DNA of 64,000 bases, taken from Vibrio pelagius (GTDB lineage Bacteria; Pseudomonadota; Gammaproteobacteria; Enterobacterales; Vibrionaceae). The position numbers and the translations under genes were made by a program. Of this stretch, positions 40,633 to 49,041 are shown piece by piece. The notes beneath the pieces are model-generated. The model was not told the origin of the DNA. It searched no databases and was given only the letters and a program-made list of their open reading frames with translations. Each line of letters opens with the position of its first letter. Position 1 is the first letter of the stretch. The stretch is from the NCBI RefSeq assembly GCF_024347575.1, contig NZ_AP025503.1, positions 1,178,001-1,242,000 on the forward strand, read 5' to 3'.

Positions 40633-42370
40633 TTCTCCTTTCTCTAGCATGGGGCTAGAACAGTTTGTCACACAGTTCCATTTCATTCGTCCAATGTGGC
40701 TATTGGCGTTCATCCCGATGTTTCTTTTGCTTTGGTTAAGGTGGCGAGAAGAATCCAAGCCAAGCTGGAAAGACATTCTTCCTGAGCATTTACGTAAAGC
40801 CTTAACGATTGGCGACTATGGTTGGCGAAAACAACTGCCGCTCAAGCTACTTATGGTGATAGTAGCGATTGCCATCATCATCTGTGCTGGACCTTCTTGG
40901 GAGCGCCAAGCTTCACCGTTTGGCGAAGACAAAGCCTCCATGCTGGTGGTGTTGGACAACAACGATTCAATGTTACAAAAAGACCTTCCGCCTAGCCGCT
41001 TGGAGCGCTCTAAGCAAAAGATCCGTGACCTCTTGGCTGCACGAAAAGGTGGTAGCACTGGGTTGGTTGTCTATGCGGGTTCTGCTCATGTCGCGATGCC
41101 AGTAACGCAGGACAGTAAAGTATTCAAACCGTTTCTAGCGGCGATAACACCAGAAATCATGCCAGTTGAAGGTAAACTTGCTGAAACGGCGTTGCCTTTG
41201 ATTGACCAACAATTACAAGGCCAACCGGGTTCTACGGTTCTGTTGGTTACAGATGGCGTCAATCCGGCAACCATTACCGCTTACAAAAACTACTTTGCAG
41301 ACAAGCCTTATCAATTGCTTATCTTGGCTGCGGGTAACTCGGACATTGTTTCTAACAACCCGGTCGATTTGGACTCGTTAAACAATCTTGCTAGCGCGAC
41401 AGGTGGACGTCTTGTTGAAGTGACGGTAGACAACAGCGATGTAGACAAGCTGAACCGTTTTGTTGAGCGAAACATGCAACTCAATGGCGAATCATCCATG
41501 CCTTGGAAAGACATGGGTTATCAACTGCTGTTCCCAATTGCTCTCATCATGATGCTTTGGTTCCGCAAAGGCTGGTTAGTGCAATGGTGTGTGGTGGCGA
41601 TGGTATCAACGTCTTTGTCTATGACGCCAAAAGCCATGGCGGAAACGGTCTCGCTCAAAGCGGATAAACCTGAAGTGGTGCAAGAGGTAACCGCCTGGGA
41701 TAAAGCGTCTCAATGGTGGTGGGATTTATGGCTCACGCCAAATCAGCAAGGGCAACGTTTGTTCAACAAAAACGAATACCTTGAGGCAGCAAAGCACTTT
41801 ACGGATCCGTTGCGTAAAGGGACAGCTTATTACTACGCAGGCGAATACAAACTGGCTCATACCGCTCTCTTGGAGATGCAAAACGATCCATCAGATGCGG
41901 TAAAAGACTATGGCTTGTACAACGCTGCGAGTGCGTTGGCGCGTCAACGTGAGTACTTGGCCGCGCGTAATTTGTTGCAAACACTGGCAGACAAAGACAG
42001 CTTGAGTGAGCAATTGCGACCAGACGTCGAACACAACCTAAAAGTCATTGGTGGCATTGTCGAAGAGATAAACCGCACCAGTGAAAGCCAAGCGGGGACA
42101 ACAGACGGACCCGAAGAGTCGTTTGAACTGGGTGACAACCCGCAAACTGCAGATGGGACAGACGAAAAAACCGCGGCTGAATTAATGCTGAAAGAGAAAC
42201 TCAATGCGAACGAAATCCTTGGCAGCCAAGAATTGGCGGATAAGTGGTTAAAACGTGTAGAGGCCGATCCTAAGTACTTCTTGCGCGCTAAGTTCCAAAT
42301 TCAACTGCGTGAGCCCGTAAAAACGCAGCCACAACCGCAACCACAACAAGAAGAGGAGCAAGCACAATGA
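40625..42370 (+). CDS. VWA + TPR membrane protein (BatB/BatC-like fusion)
   Basis: 581 residues. Two N-terminal helices (about 20-35, 78-95), a VWA domain (about 100-290) whose MIDAS is altered: LDNNDSM has Asn where the first Ser of DxSxS should be. Helix near 305-325, then a second hydrophobic segment and a TPR region (about 380-480: LFNKNEYLEAAKHFTDPLRK, YYYAGEYKLAHTALLEMQ). The tail is rich in Gln and Pro. Combines the roles split between BatB and BatC elsewhere. Overlaps batD-like gene by 4 bp (ATGA). Confidence 0.9.
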   Translation: MFDSPFSSMGLEQFVTQFHFIRPMWLLAFIPMFLLLWLRWREESKPSWKDILPEHLRKALTIGDYGWRKQLPLKLLMVIVAIAIIICAGPSWERQASPFGEDKASMLVVLDNNDSMLQKDLPPSRLERSKQKIRDLLAARKGGSTGLVVYAGSAHVAMPVTQDSKVFKPFLAAITPEIMPVEGKLAETALPLIDQQLQGQPGSTVLLVTDGVNPATITAYKNYFADKPYQLLILAAGNSDIVSNNPVDLDSLNNLASATGGRLVEVTVDNSDVDKLNRFVERNMQLNGESSMPWKDMGYQLLFPIALIMMLWFRKGWLVQWCVVAMVSTSLSMTPKAMAETVSLKADKPEVVQEVTAWDKASQWWWDLWLTPNQQGQRLFNKNEYLEAAKHFTDPLRKGTAYYYAGEYKLAHTALLEMQNDPSDAVKDYGLYNAASALARQREYLAARNLLQTLADKDSLSEQLRPDVEHNLKVIGGIVEEINRTSESQAGTTDGPEESFELGDNPQTADGTDEKTAAELMLKEKLNANEILGSQELADKWLKRVEADPKYFLRAKFQIQLREPVKTQPQPQPQQEEEQAQ

Positions 42371-43689
42371 TGAATGCATTCAAACTTGGCGCTGACTCCG
42401 TGGTTGGGCGTTTAAGCACTATCATGATGATGTTTACCTTGTTTTTTACTGGCTTGGCGAACGCACAAGATATTCAAGACTTGCAGCGCCCGTCTCTACC
42501 TAAAGAAAGTGATGTCGAGTTATTAGCGTGGGTTGGCAAGCAGGGGGCAGGAGCAGATACGAAAGAAACGCCTAAGTTCAGTGTGAATGAGCAGGTGATC
42601 TTGTACATCGAAGTTGCAACGCCTCGTTGGTTCACTGGTGGTACACGCATTGGCAGCGTAGAAATCCCCAACGTGATTGCAAAGCAGCGTAACCAATTAG
42701 CAACCAACTATACCGAGCGCAAAGGGGGGCAAACGTGGTCTCGTCAGCGTTGGGAAATAACTTTGTATCCGCAAGCCTCGGGGCAGTTTGTGATTCCACC
42801 TGTCGCCGTGGGTGTGCAAGTCTCTGCGCCTGATGGTTCAAAAGTGGCTGGTACGCTTTATACGCAGCCAATTAAGTTCGAAGCGTCTATGCCTTCTGGT
42901 TTGCTCAGTGATGACTCTGCATGGTTTACCGCGACTAAAGTGAGTGTGGATCAGAAATGGACAACGTCTAACGATGAGCTGAAAGTCGGTGATGCAATCA
43001 CTCGCACCATAACGATCAATGCACAAAACAGTTTGTCAGTGTTGCTTCCAGACTTGTTATCCAATGATTCTACTGCCAGCTATCAAGCGTATCCTCAACC
43101 AAACCGCTTAGACGATAAGCAAACACGTGGCGATTACCAATCGAGTCGAATAGAAGAAAGCGTGTATGTGATCCAACAGGGCGGTGAGTTCACCTTGCCT
43201 GAACATAAGTTCCAATGGTGGAACAGCAAGAGTAAAGAGTTGGAAACGGTGGTGATTGAGGGTAAGACCTTCAAAGCCAAGCATACATTTAAATCCTTTG
43301 TTAGAGCTTATTCTGGCTGGTTGATTGGCAGCGCAGTGACGCTATTTGTTCTCGTTATCGCCGCCTTGAGCATTCACCGTTATTATCGTTCTCGTCCTAC
43401 GCCGCCATGGTTAGTGTTCAGACGAATGGTGAAAGCGAATCGATGGGGCGCTGCTCGAGCAAGCTTGTATAAGCAGCTGAGAAGCAACACAGGTGGTCTT
43501 GAAATGAGTAAAGCCAGTGACACTGATATTTGGCAGAAGCGTTCACAGCGCCTACAAGAGGGGCAGGAGGACGCAAGCTTGATGAATGCGCTTTGGAAAG
43601 GGATACAAGCGCTGAAGCCAAAACGCCTTAAGTGGGCGATACCAAAGGCCTTGCCGCAACTCTATAAGCAGGCAAGTAATAAGAAGTAA
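42367..43689 (+). CDS. BatD-like (oxygen-tolerance) protein
   Basis: 440 residues. Signal peptide (about 1-36, ending GLANA-Q), beta-rich periplasmic region (about 40-310), one membrane helix near 320-340 (LIGSAVTLFVLVIAAL), and a basic cytoplasmic tail. BatD proteins accompany BatA/BatB and MoxR in aerotolerance or envelope-maturation clusters; molecular function unclear. Last gene of the cluster; followed by a strong terminator. Confidence 0.9.
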   Translation: MMNAFKLGADSVVGRLSTIMMMFTLFFTGLANAQDIQDLQRPSLPKESDVELLAWVGKQGAGADTKETPKFSVNEQVILYIEVATPRWFTGGTRIGSVEIPNVIAKQRNQLATNYTERKGGQTWSRQRWEITLYPQASGQFVIPPVAVGVQVSAPDGSKVAGTLYTQPIKFEASMPSGLLSDDSAWFTATKVSVDQKWTTSNDELKVGDAITRTITINAQNSLSVLLPDLLSNDSTASYQAYPQPNRLDDKQTRGDYQSSRIEESVYVIQQGGEFTLPEHKFQWWNSKSKELETVVIEGKTFKAKHTFKSFVRAYSGWLIGSAVTLFVLVIAALSIHRYYRSRPTPPWLVFRRMVKANRWGAARASLYKQLRSNTGGLEMSKASDTDIWQKRSQRLQEGQEDASLMNALWKGIQALKPKRLKWAIPKALPQLYKQASNKK

Positions 43690-43697
43690 AAACGAAA

Positions 43698-43726
43698 AAG
43701 GACGCTGATTCAGCGTCCTTTTTTTG
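43698..43726. terminator. Bidirectional terminator between the Bat cluster and the GGDEF gene
   Basis: Stem AAGGACGCTG / CAGCGTCCTT with a three-base loop, A-rich on the left and seven T on the right. Confidence 0.92.
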
Positions 43727-43733
43727 TTCTTTT

Positions 43734-44768
43734 TTACAGCAATTCAACGCAATTACGGCCTCTCTCTTTCGCGACGTAAAGCGCTTGGTCTGCTCTCACT
43801 ATCGTTTCGCCAAACGTTGCGTCTTGAGGTCTTACGTGGGTCACACCAATACTAGTAGTGATACCAATTGGTTGGTTATTGTGTTCGACTTTTAAGGATG
43901 CAATTGAATACCTAACAGCCTCCATTGCCTCAACAACTTCAGCCCAAGAATCTCGTTCGATTATAAATGCAAACTCTTCACCGCCTATTCGAGCAAGGAA
44001 GTCTTGTTTTCCGGTAACAAATTTAGCGACATCTGCTGACTTTACCAACATTAAGTCGCCCGCATCGTGACCGTGGTTATCATTCAGCAATTTGAAGTTA
44101 TCGAGGTCGAGTATCGCGACGTAAAACCCTTTTCCTGTCGCTTTGTAGTTTTTAAATTTGTTTTCTATGGTGTTCATGAACTTGCGACGGTTCGGAACGC
44201 GGGTTAAGTCGTCAATGCTTGCTAGCTGCTCCATTCTTTGAGCTTGTGTATGCAGAGCAATATTTAAAGCTAGCCAGCTCGCAATGCTTTGTAATAGTGC
44301 AGCATGTTGTTCGTTGTAAAAGGCGCCTTCTTTGTGGGCGATGTTTAATGTTCCGTAGCAGATGCCGTTATTGATAAGTGGCGCGTCCATACAGCAAGAC
44401 AGCCCATGCGAAGACAGTAGAGTACAGTCTATTTCTCGCGACTGCTGAACATGATCACAGATAGTCAATTTTTGAGTTTGAAAAACTCTTCCAACGAATG
44501 AGTTTTCGATTGGAATAAGCATGTCGAGCGGTATCGCTTTGTTGCCATGAAAGGCGAATACTTTTAATTGGTGTGTGTTTTCCGGAATTGCGACACTGAC
44601 TCGATCACAAGGGATAATGGTATCTACTCACTCCGCGGCAATGTCTAATACTTGTTGTAAGTCGGTAGCCTGTGTGAGAAGGCTAATAAAGGCTATCGGG
44701 AAGCATACTTTATTATTTGAATGGCTTTTTAATAAACAGTCAGGTTCAAATACTCGTTCTTGGTGCAA
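43734..44768 (-). pseudogene. GAF-GGDEF diguanylate cyclase interrupted by an in-frame TGA
   Basis: The reading frame from a TTG at 44766-44768 (AAGAGG seven bases upstream) to the stop at 43734 would give about 344 residues: an N-terminal GAF domain (LLTQATDLQQVLDIAAE, then VDTIIPCDRVSVAIPE) and a GGDEF domain (DDLTRVPNRRKF; ARIGGEEFAFI; SIGVTHV). A TGA at 44628-44630 stops it between AAE and VDT, in the middle of the GAF fold. The remaining downstream frame begins with an ATG at 44522 that lacks a ribosome-binding site and half of GAF. The GGEEF active site is intact; the RxxD inhibitory site is not present. Truncation, read-through or an assembly error are all possible. Confidence 0.75.
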
Positions 44769-45444
44769 GAGATACCTCTTAATGCTCTTATCTTTTTTGC
44801 ATGTAGTAACTTCAATAATGCATATAAAATCAAAACCCTCGATAGTCAGGGTAAGGAGTTAATGATTTTTTTGCGATATTGGAAGTGAATATGGATAAAT
44901 ACATACTCAATAAACAGAGGTTTAATACTGCTACTTATTAAGGGATAGTAATTATTTAGCTCAATAATCGTACCAGAGTAAGATAATTGTTGCAAATAAA
45001 TTGGACGAAGTTCAAATAATTGAGAATTAACTATAAAGGGTTATTGATTTAATTATTTCCCTTTTATTTTAATTGGTTAAATTTTGACTAAGTGACATCT
45101 GTAAAATATGTAGATGTTTAATAAGTTCTATGATTTATATTAAATTTTTGTTACTACCTTTCTTTGGCTATATAATGATCTGGTGACTTAAATCTCATCT
45201 TATGTGAATAAATAGTCAGTTGTGTCTTTCCGTTGATTATTGATGAGATGGAGCGATTTTGAGTATAGTACCTAAATTCAACACGTGAATATCTTTTTTG
45301 CATCGGTATTAGTTAACCCAATGCAGCATGTAGTGAGTGAGTACTATTCTTGAAGTGGATACATTTTCGGGCAGAGGCCGTGGGGCCTCTTTCTAAGGTT
45401 TAGATTAGGATTATTGGCGAGTTGCGGTTAACCGAAGTCGATAG
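44769..45444. other. AT-rich gap
   Basis: About 675 bp with no supported gene. A short hairpin at 45373-45390 (AGAGGCC / GGCCTCT) lies 55 bp beyond the end of the DUF1826 gene but is not followed by a T run on that strand. Confidence 0.45.
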
Positions 45445-46116
45445 TTAACCAAAGTCTATAGTCAGCAGCAGTCGATTTTCTTGTGCAGAAATCATTGGTG
45501 AGCGATGTACTAATGCCGTTTCTTCATTACCAATCCACGCACCGCCTTTTAACAGCGCGACGTCACCACACGATAACTGTTGAACGTCACTTTCATCTTG
45601 GTATAAGCCGGATAGGTGGTCAGGTTGTCCGTTGCTGCCATGTCCAAGCTTAGAGCGATCAAGCACATGGTTAGGTAGCCATTGTGTTGCTGTACCATGG
45701 AAAGTGGTGACCAATCGGCAAGGGACACGGTCGACATGAAAGCGTGGGCACATAGCACTGTTTAATGTTGCTAGGCGTACACCAGCATCTTTGAGATCGA
45801 ATAAGCAACAGAACATATCAACTAGCTCAGCAATGTTCTGAACTAAAGTTGGGGGCAAGTCGTCGAGTGATTTTTGTAATTCTTGATAAGCACTTTCAGA
45901 AGACACATTCACTGACTTACTGAAATCCGGGTTATTAGAAATAAACTCATCAATGGCTTGTGTCAGTTCCTCACTGAAAGCGCGCTCCCAAACCACCATA
46001 TTGAGATGATCTTGATAGATATCCGTCAGCACGGTTGGCAGCTTTCCTTTGCTGAACGAAGGTGTTTCGCTCGTTTTGTTATCAGCAGTGAATACTTCAG
46101 TAGTCTCGGTGTTCAT
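45445..46116 (-). CDS. DUF1826 protein, predicted Zur-regulated
   Basis: 223 residues from the ATG at 46114-46116, which has GAGGA upstream; an ATG at 46164 would add 16 residues and place the coding start close to the Zur box. Conserved-looking blocks are RFHVDRVPCRLVTTFHGTATQW and GDVALLKGGAWIGNEETALVHRSP, rich in His, Cys and Asp that could bind a metal. DUF1826 proteins recur in predicted Zur regulons near metal-homeostasis genes; no activity is established. The upstream Zur box at 46192-46214 supports induction in zinc starvation. Confidence 0.85.
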   Translation of the reverse strand: MNTETTEVFTADNKTSETPSFSKGKLPTVLTDIYQDHLNMVVWERAFSEELTQAIDEFISNNPDFSKSVNVSSESAYQELQKSLDDLPPTLVQNIAELVDMFCCLFDLKDAGVRLATLNSAMCPRFHVDRVPCRLVTTFHGTATQWLPNHVLDRSKLGHGSNGQPDHLSGLYQDESDVQQLSCGDVALLKGGAWIGNEETALVHRSPMISAQENRLLLTIDFG

Positions 46117-46191
46117 TACGTGATCCTCAATTTCCCAGTCGGTTGACGCTATATGACATTTCACAGCATCAATAAATAATAGATTATAAGT

Positions 46192-46214
46192 GAAATGTTA
46201 TATCATAACATTTG
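46192..46214. promoter_or_regulatory. Zur binding site
   Basis: GAAATGTTATA-T-CATAACATTTG is an almost perfect palindrome matching the gammaproteobacterial Zur consensus (GAAATGTTATA then TATAACATTTC). It lies 76 bp upstream of the DUF1826 ATG and 174 bp upstream of the divergent LysR gene. The match to the consensus is seen; repression by zinc-loaded Zur is established for such sites. Confidence 0.85.
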
Positions 46215-46387
46215 TGATGATTGAACTGCAGTGACTAAACAGAGCTGGAATAACTTTTCGGTTTGGCAATAGATGGTGACCTCAAGCACAGATTTTCCCC
46301 TTAACAATAGCAACAAGAAAATTTATTGAGATTAGATAGCCGTATATATGAGAATCTTGGTGAATTGCCGTTGTACAAGGACTTATC

Positions 46388-47320
46388 ATGCATCACTTTA
46401 ATATACGTGCTCTAGAGTATCTCAATGGGTTGTCTAAGTACGGCTCACTGCGCAAGGCAGCGAAAATGCTCAACGTAGACCCGGCAGCCATGAGTCGTAT
46501 GCTTGGTCAGCTTGAAGCGCAGGTTGAAATGAAAGTGTGGGAGCGTAATAACCGTCAATCGTATTTGACCGAGGCTGGCAATGAGCTGCTGAATCACTAT
46601 CGCAACATTATACGCAGTGAAGCGGCGGTGCTTTCTCAGCTAACGAAGTTGAAAAATTTAACAGGCGGTAGTGTCAGCATCGCAATCGGAGAGGGTTTCA
46701 TTACTAATCTCGTTTCCAAGCCGATGGAAACCTTCATGACTCGTTATCCTGATATCAATTTGTCGATCGAAATCGCAGGCGCTCTGGATGCAGTTAAGTT
46801 ACTTGAAGATCAGCAGATCGATTTTGCGATAACCTACGCTGCTGCGCCTCATCCTAAGCTACATACCCATGTTGAGCGAAGTCATCCGTTAGAGCTCATT
46901 GTTCCTAAAGGGCATCTTCTAACGTTGAAAGAGGAACCGACAACACTGCAAGATCTGCAGGCTTTACCTCTTGCTCTCATCGATAACTCAACTGGTATGG
47001 GTAGGCTTGTTCATCATGCGCAGCAGATGTCTCACTTGAACCTCTCACCAAAGCTACAGACCAACTCAGTGAGTGCGTTGAAAAACTTCGTATCTGCGGG
47101 GCTGGGCGTTACTTTTATGCCGAAGCTAACGGTCTTGGAAGAGGTTGAATCGGGAGAGATTGAGATCGTGCCGACTGATCTTGAGATCTTGTCTAAAGCT
47201 CGAGTGAAAGTGCAGTCACTAAAAGGTCGGGCATTGAGCCCGCAAGCGAGTACATTGCTTGATTTCCTAGTTGAAAACACCCACTTCCTTCGTAGCGATG
47301 CAAATGGGCTGGTTCGATAA
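46388..47320 (+). CDS. LysR-family transcriptional regulator
   Basis: 310 residues. Winged helix-turn-helix at residues 1-60 (YLNGLSKYGSLRKAAKMLNVDPAAMSRMLGQLE) and a type 2 periplasmic-binding-like effector domain (GSVSIAIGEGFI..., IAGALDAVKLLEDQQIDFA, SAGLGVTFMPKL). The start ATG at 46388 has AAGGACTT upstream. It is divergent from DUF1826 and convergent with the GlpR-like gene, 10 bp apart; its target is not evident. Confidence 0.92.
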   Translation: MHHFNIRALEYLNGLSKYGSLRKAAKMLNVDPAAMSRMLGQLEAQVEMKVWERNNRQSYLTEAGNELLNHYRNIIRSEAAVLSQLTKLKNLTGGSVSIAIGEGFITNLVSKPMETFMTRYPDINLSIEIAGALDAVKLLEDQQIDFAITYAAAPHPKLHTHVERSHPLELIVPKGHLLTLKEEPTTLQDLQALPLALIDNSTGMGRLVHHAQQMSHLNLSPKLQTNSVSALKNFVSAGLGVTFMPKLTVLEEVESGEIEIVPTDLEILSKARVKVQSLKGRALSPQASTLLDFLVENTHFLRSDANGLVR

Positions 47321-47330
47321 TCGACGGGAA

Positions 47331-48083
47331 TTAAGCCGATACGGTATCGTCGATGAGCTGAACGTTTAACTCTTCTGGGAGTTGACGATTATTAGTATAG
47401 ATACGATCAAATTGATCTAGGGGAGCGACTTTTAGTGCAGCAAAACGACCCCATTTACTCGCATCTGCGACTAGCCAGCATTCACGGCTGTTGTTGAGAA
47501 TGGCTTTGGAAAGATCGGCCTCAACTTGCTCATGCTCCATCGCATAATGGCTCGTTGTTATAGAGCCACAGCCACAAATGCCAATATCAGCTTCGAAATC
47601 GGAGAAGAAGTTAACCACACTGCTGCCTACCATGTCTTGGTGTTCACGGCGCAGTAAACCGCCTGCTAAATAGACCTCGATTTGGTCGTTCGCTTCTAAA
47701 ATTCGCGCAACTTGCAGATTATTAGTGATAACGCGTAAAGAGGGCTTTGCAAGTAGATACTGAGCAATTCGAGTGACGGTTGTACCAATCCCAATCATCA
47801 CAGTCGACCCTTCCGGTATCGCATTAGCGACCGACATTGCGATACCGTCTTTGGCTTCTGACTCAACGCCAGTGCGAAAGCGATAGCTAGTGTTGGTTAG
47901 TGCGGTCGGCAGGCTCACGCCACCATGTACTCGTCTCGCTAATCCTTGTTCGCACAGCTGGTTTACATCACGTCGAATCGTTTGGGTGGTAACAGCAAAC
48001 TGTTCAGCGAGATGGTCAATTTGAACATCTTGGTTGGCTTTGAGAGTGGCTAGTATCTGTTTTTGGCGCTGATTTAATTCCAT
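47331..48083 (-). CDS. DeoR-family (GlpR-like) repressor
   Basis: 250 residues. HTH at about 18-55 (VQIDHLAEQFAVTTQTIRRDVNQLCEQG) followed by RVHGGVSLP and a DeoR sensor domain (VMIGIGTTVTRIA, VITNNLQVARIL, VYLAGGLLRRE, CWLVADASKWGR). DeoR regulators sense sugar or glycerol phosphates. It lies 9 bp downstream of the phosphodiesterase gene on the same strand and probably controls both arms of the divergent TRAP/GDPD region. Confidence 0.93.
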   Translation of the reverse strand: MELNQRQKQILATLKANQDVQIDHLAEQFAVTTQTIRRDVNQLCEQGLARRVHGGVSLPTALTNTSYRFRTGVESEAKDGIAMSVANAIPEGSTVMIGIGTTVTRIAQYLLAKPSLRVITNNLQVARILEANDQIEVYLAGGLLRREHQDMVGSSVVNFFSDFEADIGICGCGSITTSHYAMEHEQVEADLSKAILNNSRECWLVADASKWGRFAALKVAPLDQFDRIYTNNRQLPEELNVQLIDDTVSA

Positions 48084-48092
48084 AGTGTTTCA

Positions 48093-48836
48093 CTAAAATT
48101 GATTCGGCATGTCGGTAATGATGTTGTCGACACCCATCTCATAGAATCCTTTCGCTTTCGAAGGTTCATTGAGTGTCCATATCTTGAGGATTATACCCGA
48201 TTCTTTTATCTCATTAGCGATGGAAATATCGAGTAGCTGGTGGTCGATATGAATACTATAAAGGTCTAAGCACAGAAGGGTGTCTAAGCTGCTTTGATCC
48301 CACTTATCACAGATAAAGCCGCGTCGTACTTGAGGGTAGTGTGCTTTGCATTGAGCTAACACATCTTGGTTGAAGCTTGAAAACAACAACATATCTAGCG
48401 GGTAATTAATACGTTCAACCGCCGCAAGCACTTCATCGGTTAGCGTTTGTGTTGTGTGCTGGTTGTAGACCTTTAATTCAAGGTTTAAGGTTACTCCAAG
48501 CTCCATACACTTGAGCATCGCTTCTTCCAAGGTCGGAATCGTAACCCCCTCGAACTCTTTACCAAACCAACTACCAGCATCTAACGCTTGAATCTCTGCG
48601 AGTGTCAGTTCGGATAATTTACCAGTGCCGTTAGTGCAACGATCAACGGTTTCATCATGCATAACGACTGGGATTTGATCCGCAGTTAGCTGAGTATCAA
48701 TCTCTACCCATTTGGCACCTGCTTGGGCGGCTCGTTCAATACTTACCAATGTATTTTCTGGTGCCAAAAGTGCGGCACCGCGATGGCCTGTGATCATATC
48801 AATATCTAATTGTTCATTTGAAAGTTGAGTGAACAT
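48093..48836 (-). CDS. Glycerophosphodiester phosphodiesterase
   Basis: 247 residues. GDPD fold with the start motif ITGHRGAALLAPENT, the metal ligands WVEIDTQLTADQIPVVMHDETVDR (split here: VEIDTQ and VVMHDETVDR), and LNLELKV near residue 140. It releases glycerol-3-phosphate from glycerophosphodiesters. No signal peptide, so cytoplasmic like UgpQ, which means the substrate must be imported, in line with the TRAP transporter on the other strand. Confidence 0.93.
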   Translation of the reverse strand: MFTQLSNEQLDIDMITGHRGAALLAPENTLVSIERAAQAGAKWVEIDTQLTADQIPVVMHDETVDRCTNGTGKLSELTLAEIQALDAGSWFGKEFEGVTIPTLEEAMLKCMELGVTLNLELKVYNQHTTQTLTDEVLAAVERINYPLDMLLFSSFNQDVLAQCKAHYPQVRRGFICDKWDQSSLDTLLCLDLYSIHIDHQLLDISIANEIKESGIILKIWTLNEPSKAKGFYEMGVDNIITDMPNQF

Positions 48837-48925
48837 TATCTCTCTATCATTACAGATTTATTACTACCTATATGAAAGGTGAGCGACAAAATTTGCGTTT
48901 TATGGGCAAGGTCATGTTTTTTGTA

Positions 48926-48961
48926 ATGTTCAAATAAACATTTTTATGTTCATATGAATGT
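48926..48961. promoter_or_regulatory. Two operator-like palindromes in the TRAP/GDPD divergent region
   Basis: ATGTTCAAATAAACAT (48926-48941) and ATGTTCATATGAATGT (48946-48961) are the same imperfect palindrome, ATGTTC-N4-(G)AACAT, exactly 20 bp apart (two helical turns). They resemble GlpR/DeoR-family operators. The GlpR-like repressor encoded next door is the obvious candidate ligand. Confidence 0.65.
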
Positions 48962-49041
48962 AATAATTGAATCGCATACTCAACCAAAATTTAGCCTTCT
49001 ATACTCAATTGAAGTAACACATCCAAAACAAAGGATTCAAA

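Noticed and set aside
43734..44522. Diguanylate cyclase taken as a normal gene starting at the ATG at 44522
   Set aside because: That start cuts the GAF domain in half and has no ribosome-binding site, whereas GAF-like sequence continues upstream on both sides of a TGA.
44628..44630. TGA in the GAF domain read as selenocysteine
   Set aside because: No family precedent for selenocysteine in GAF-GGDEF proteins and no clear SECIS-like hairpin right after the codon; nonsense mutation is simpler.
44769..45444. Possible small regulatory RNA of the Qrr type in the AT-rich gap
   Set aside because: No Qrr-like conserved core and no promoter-plus-terminator arrangement visible.
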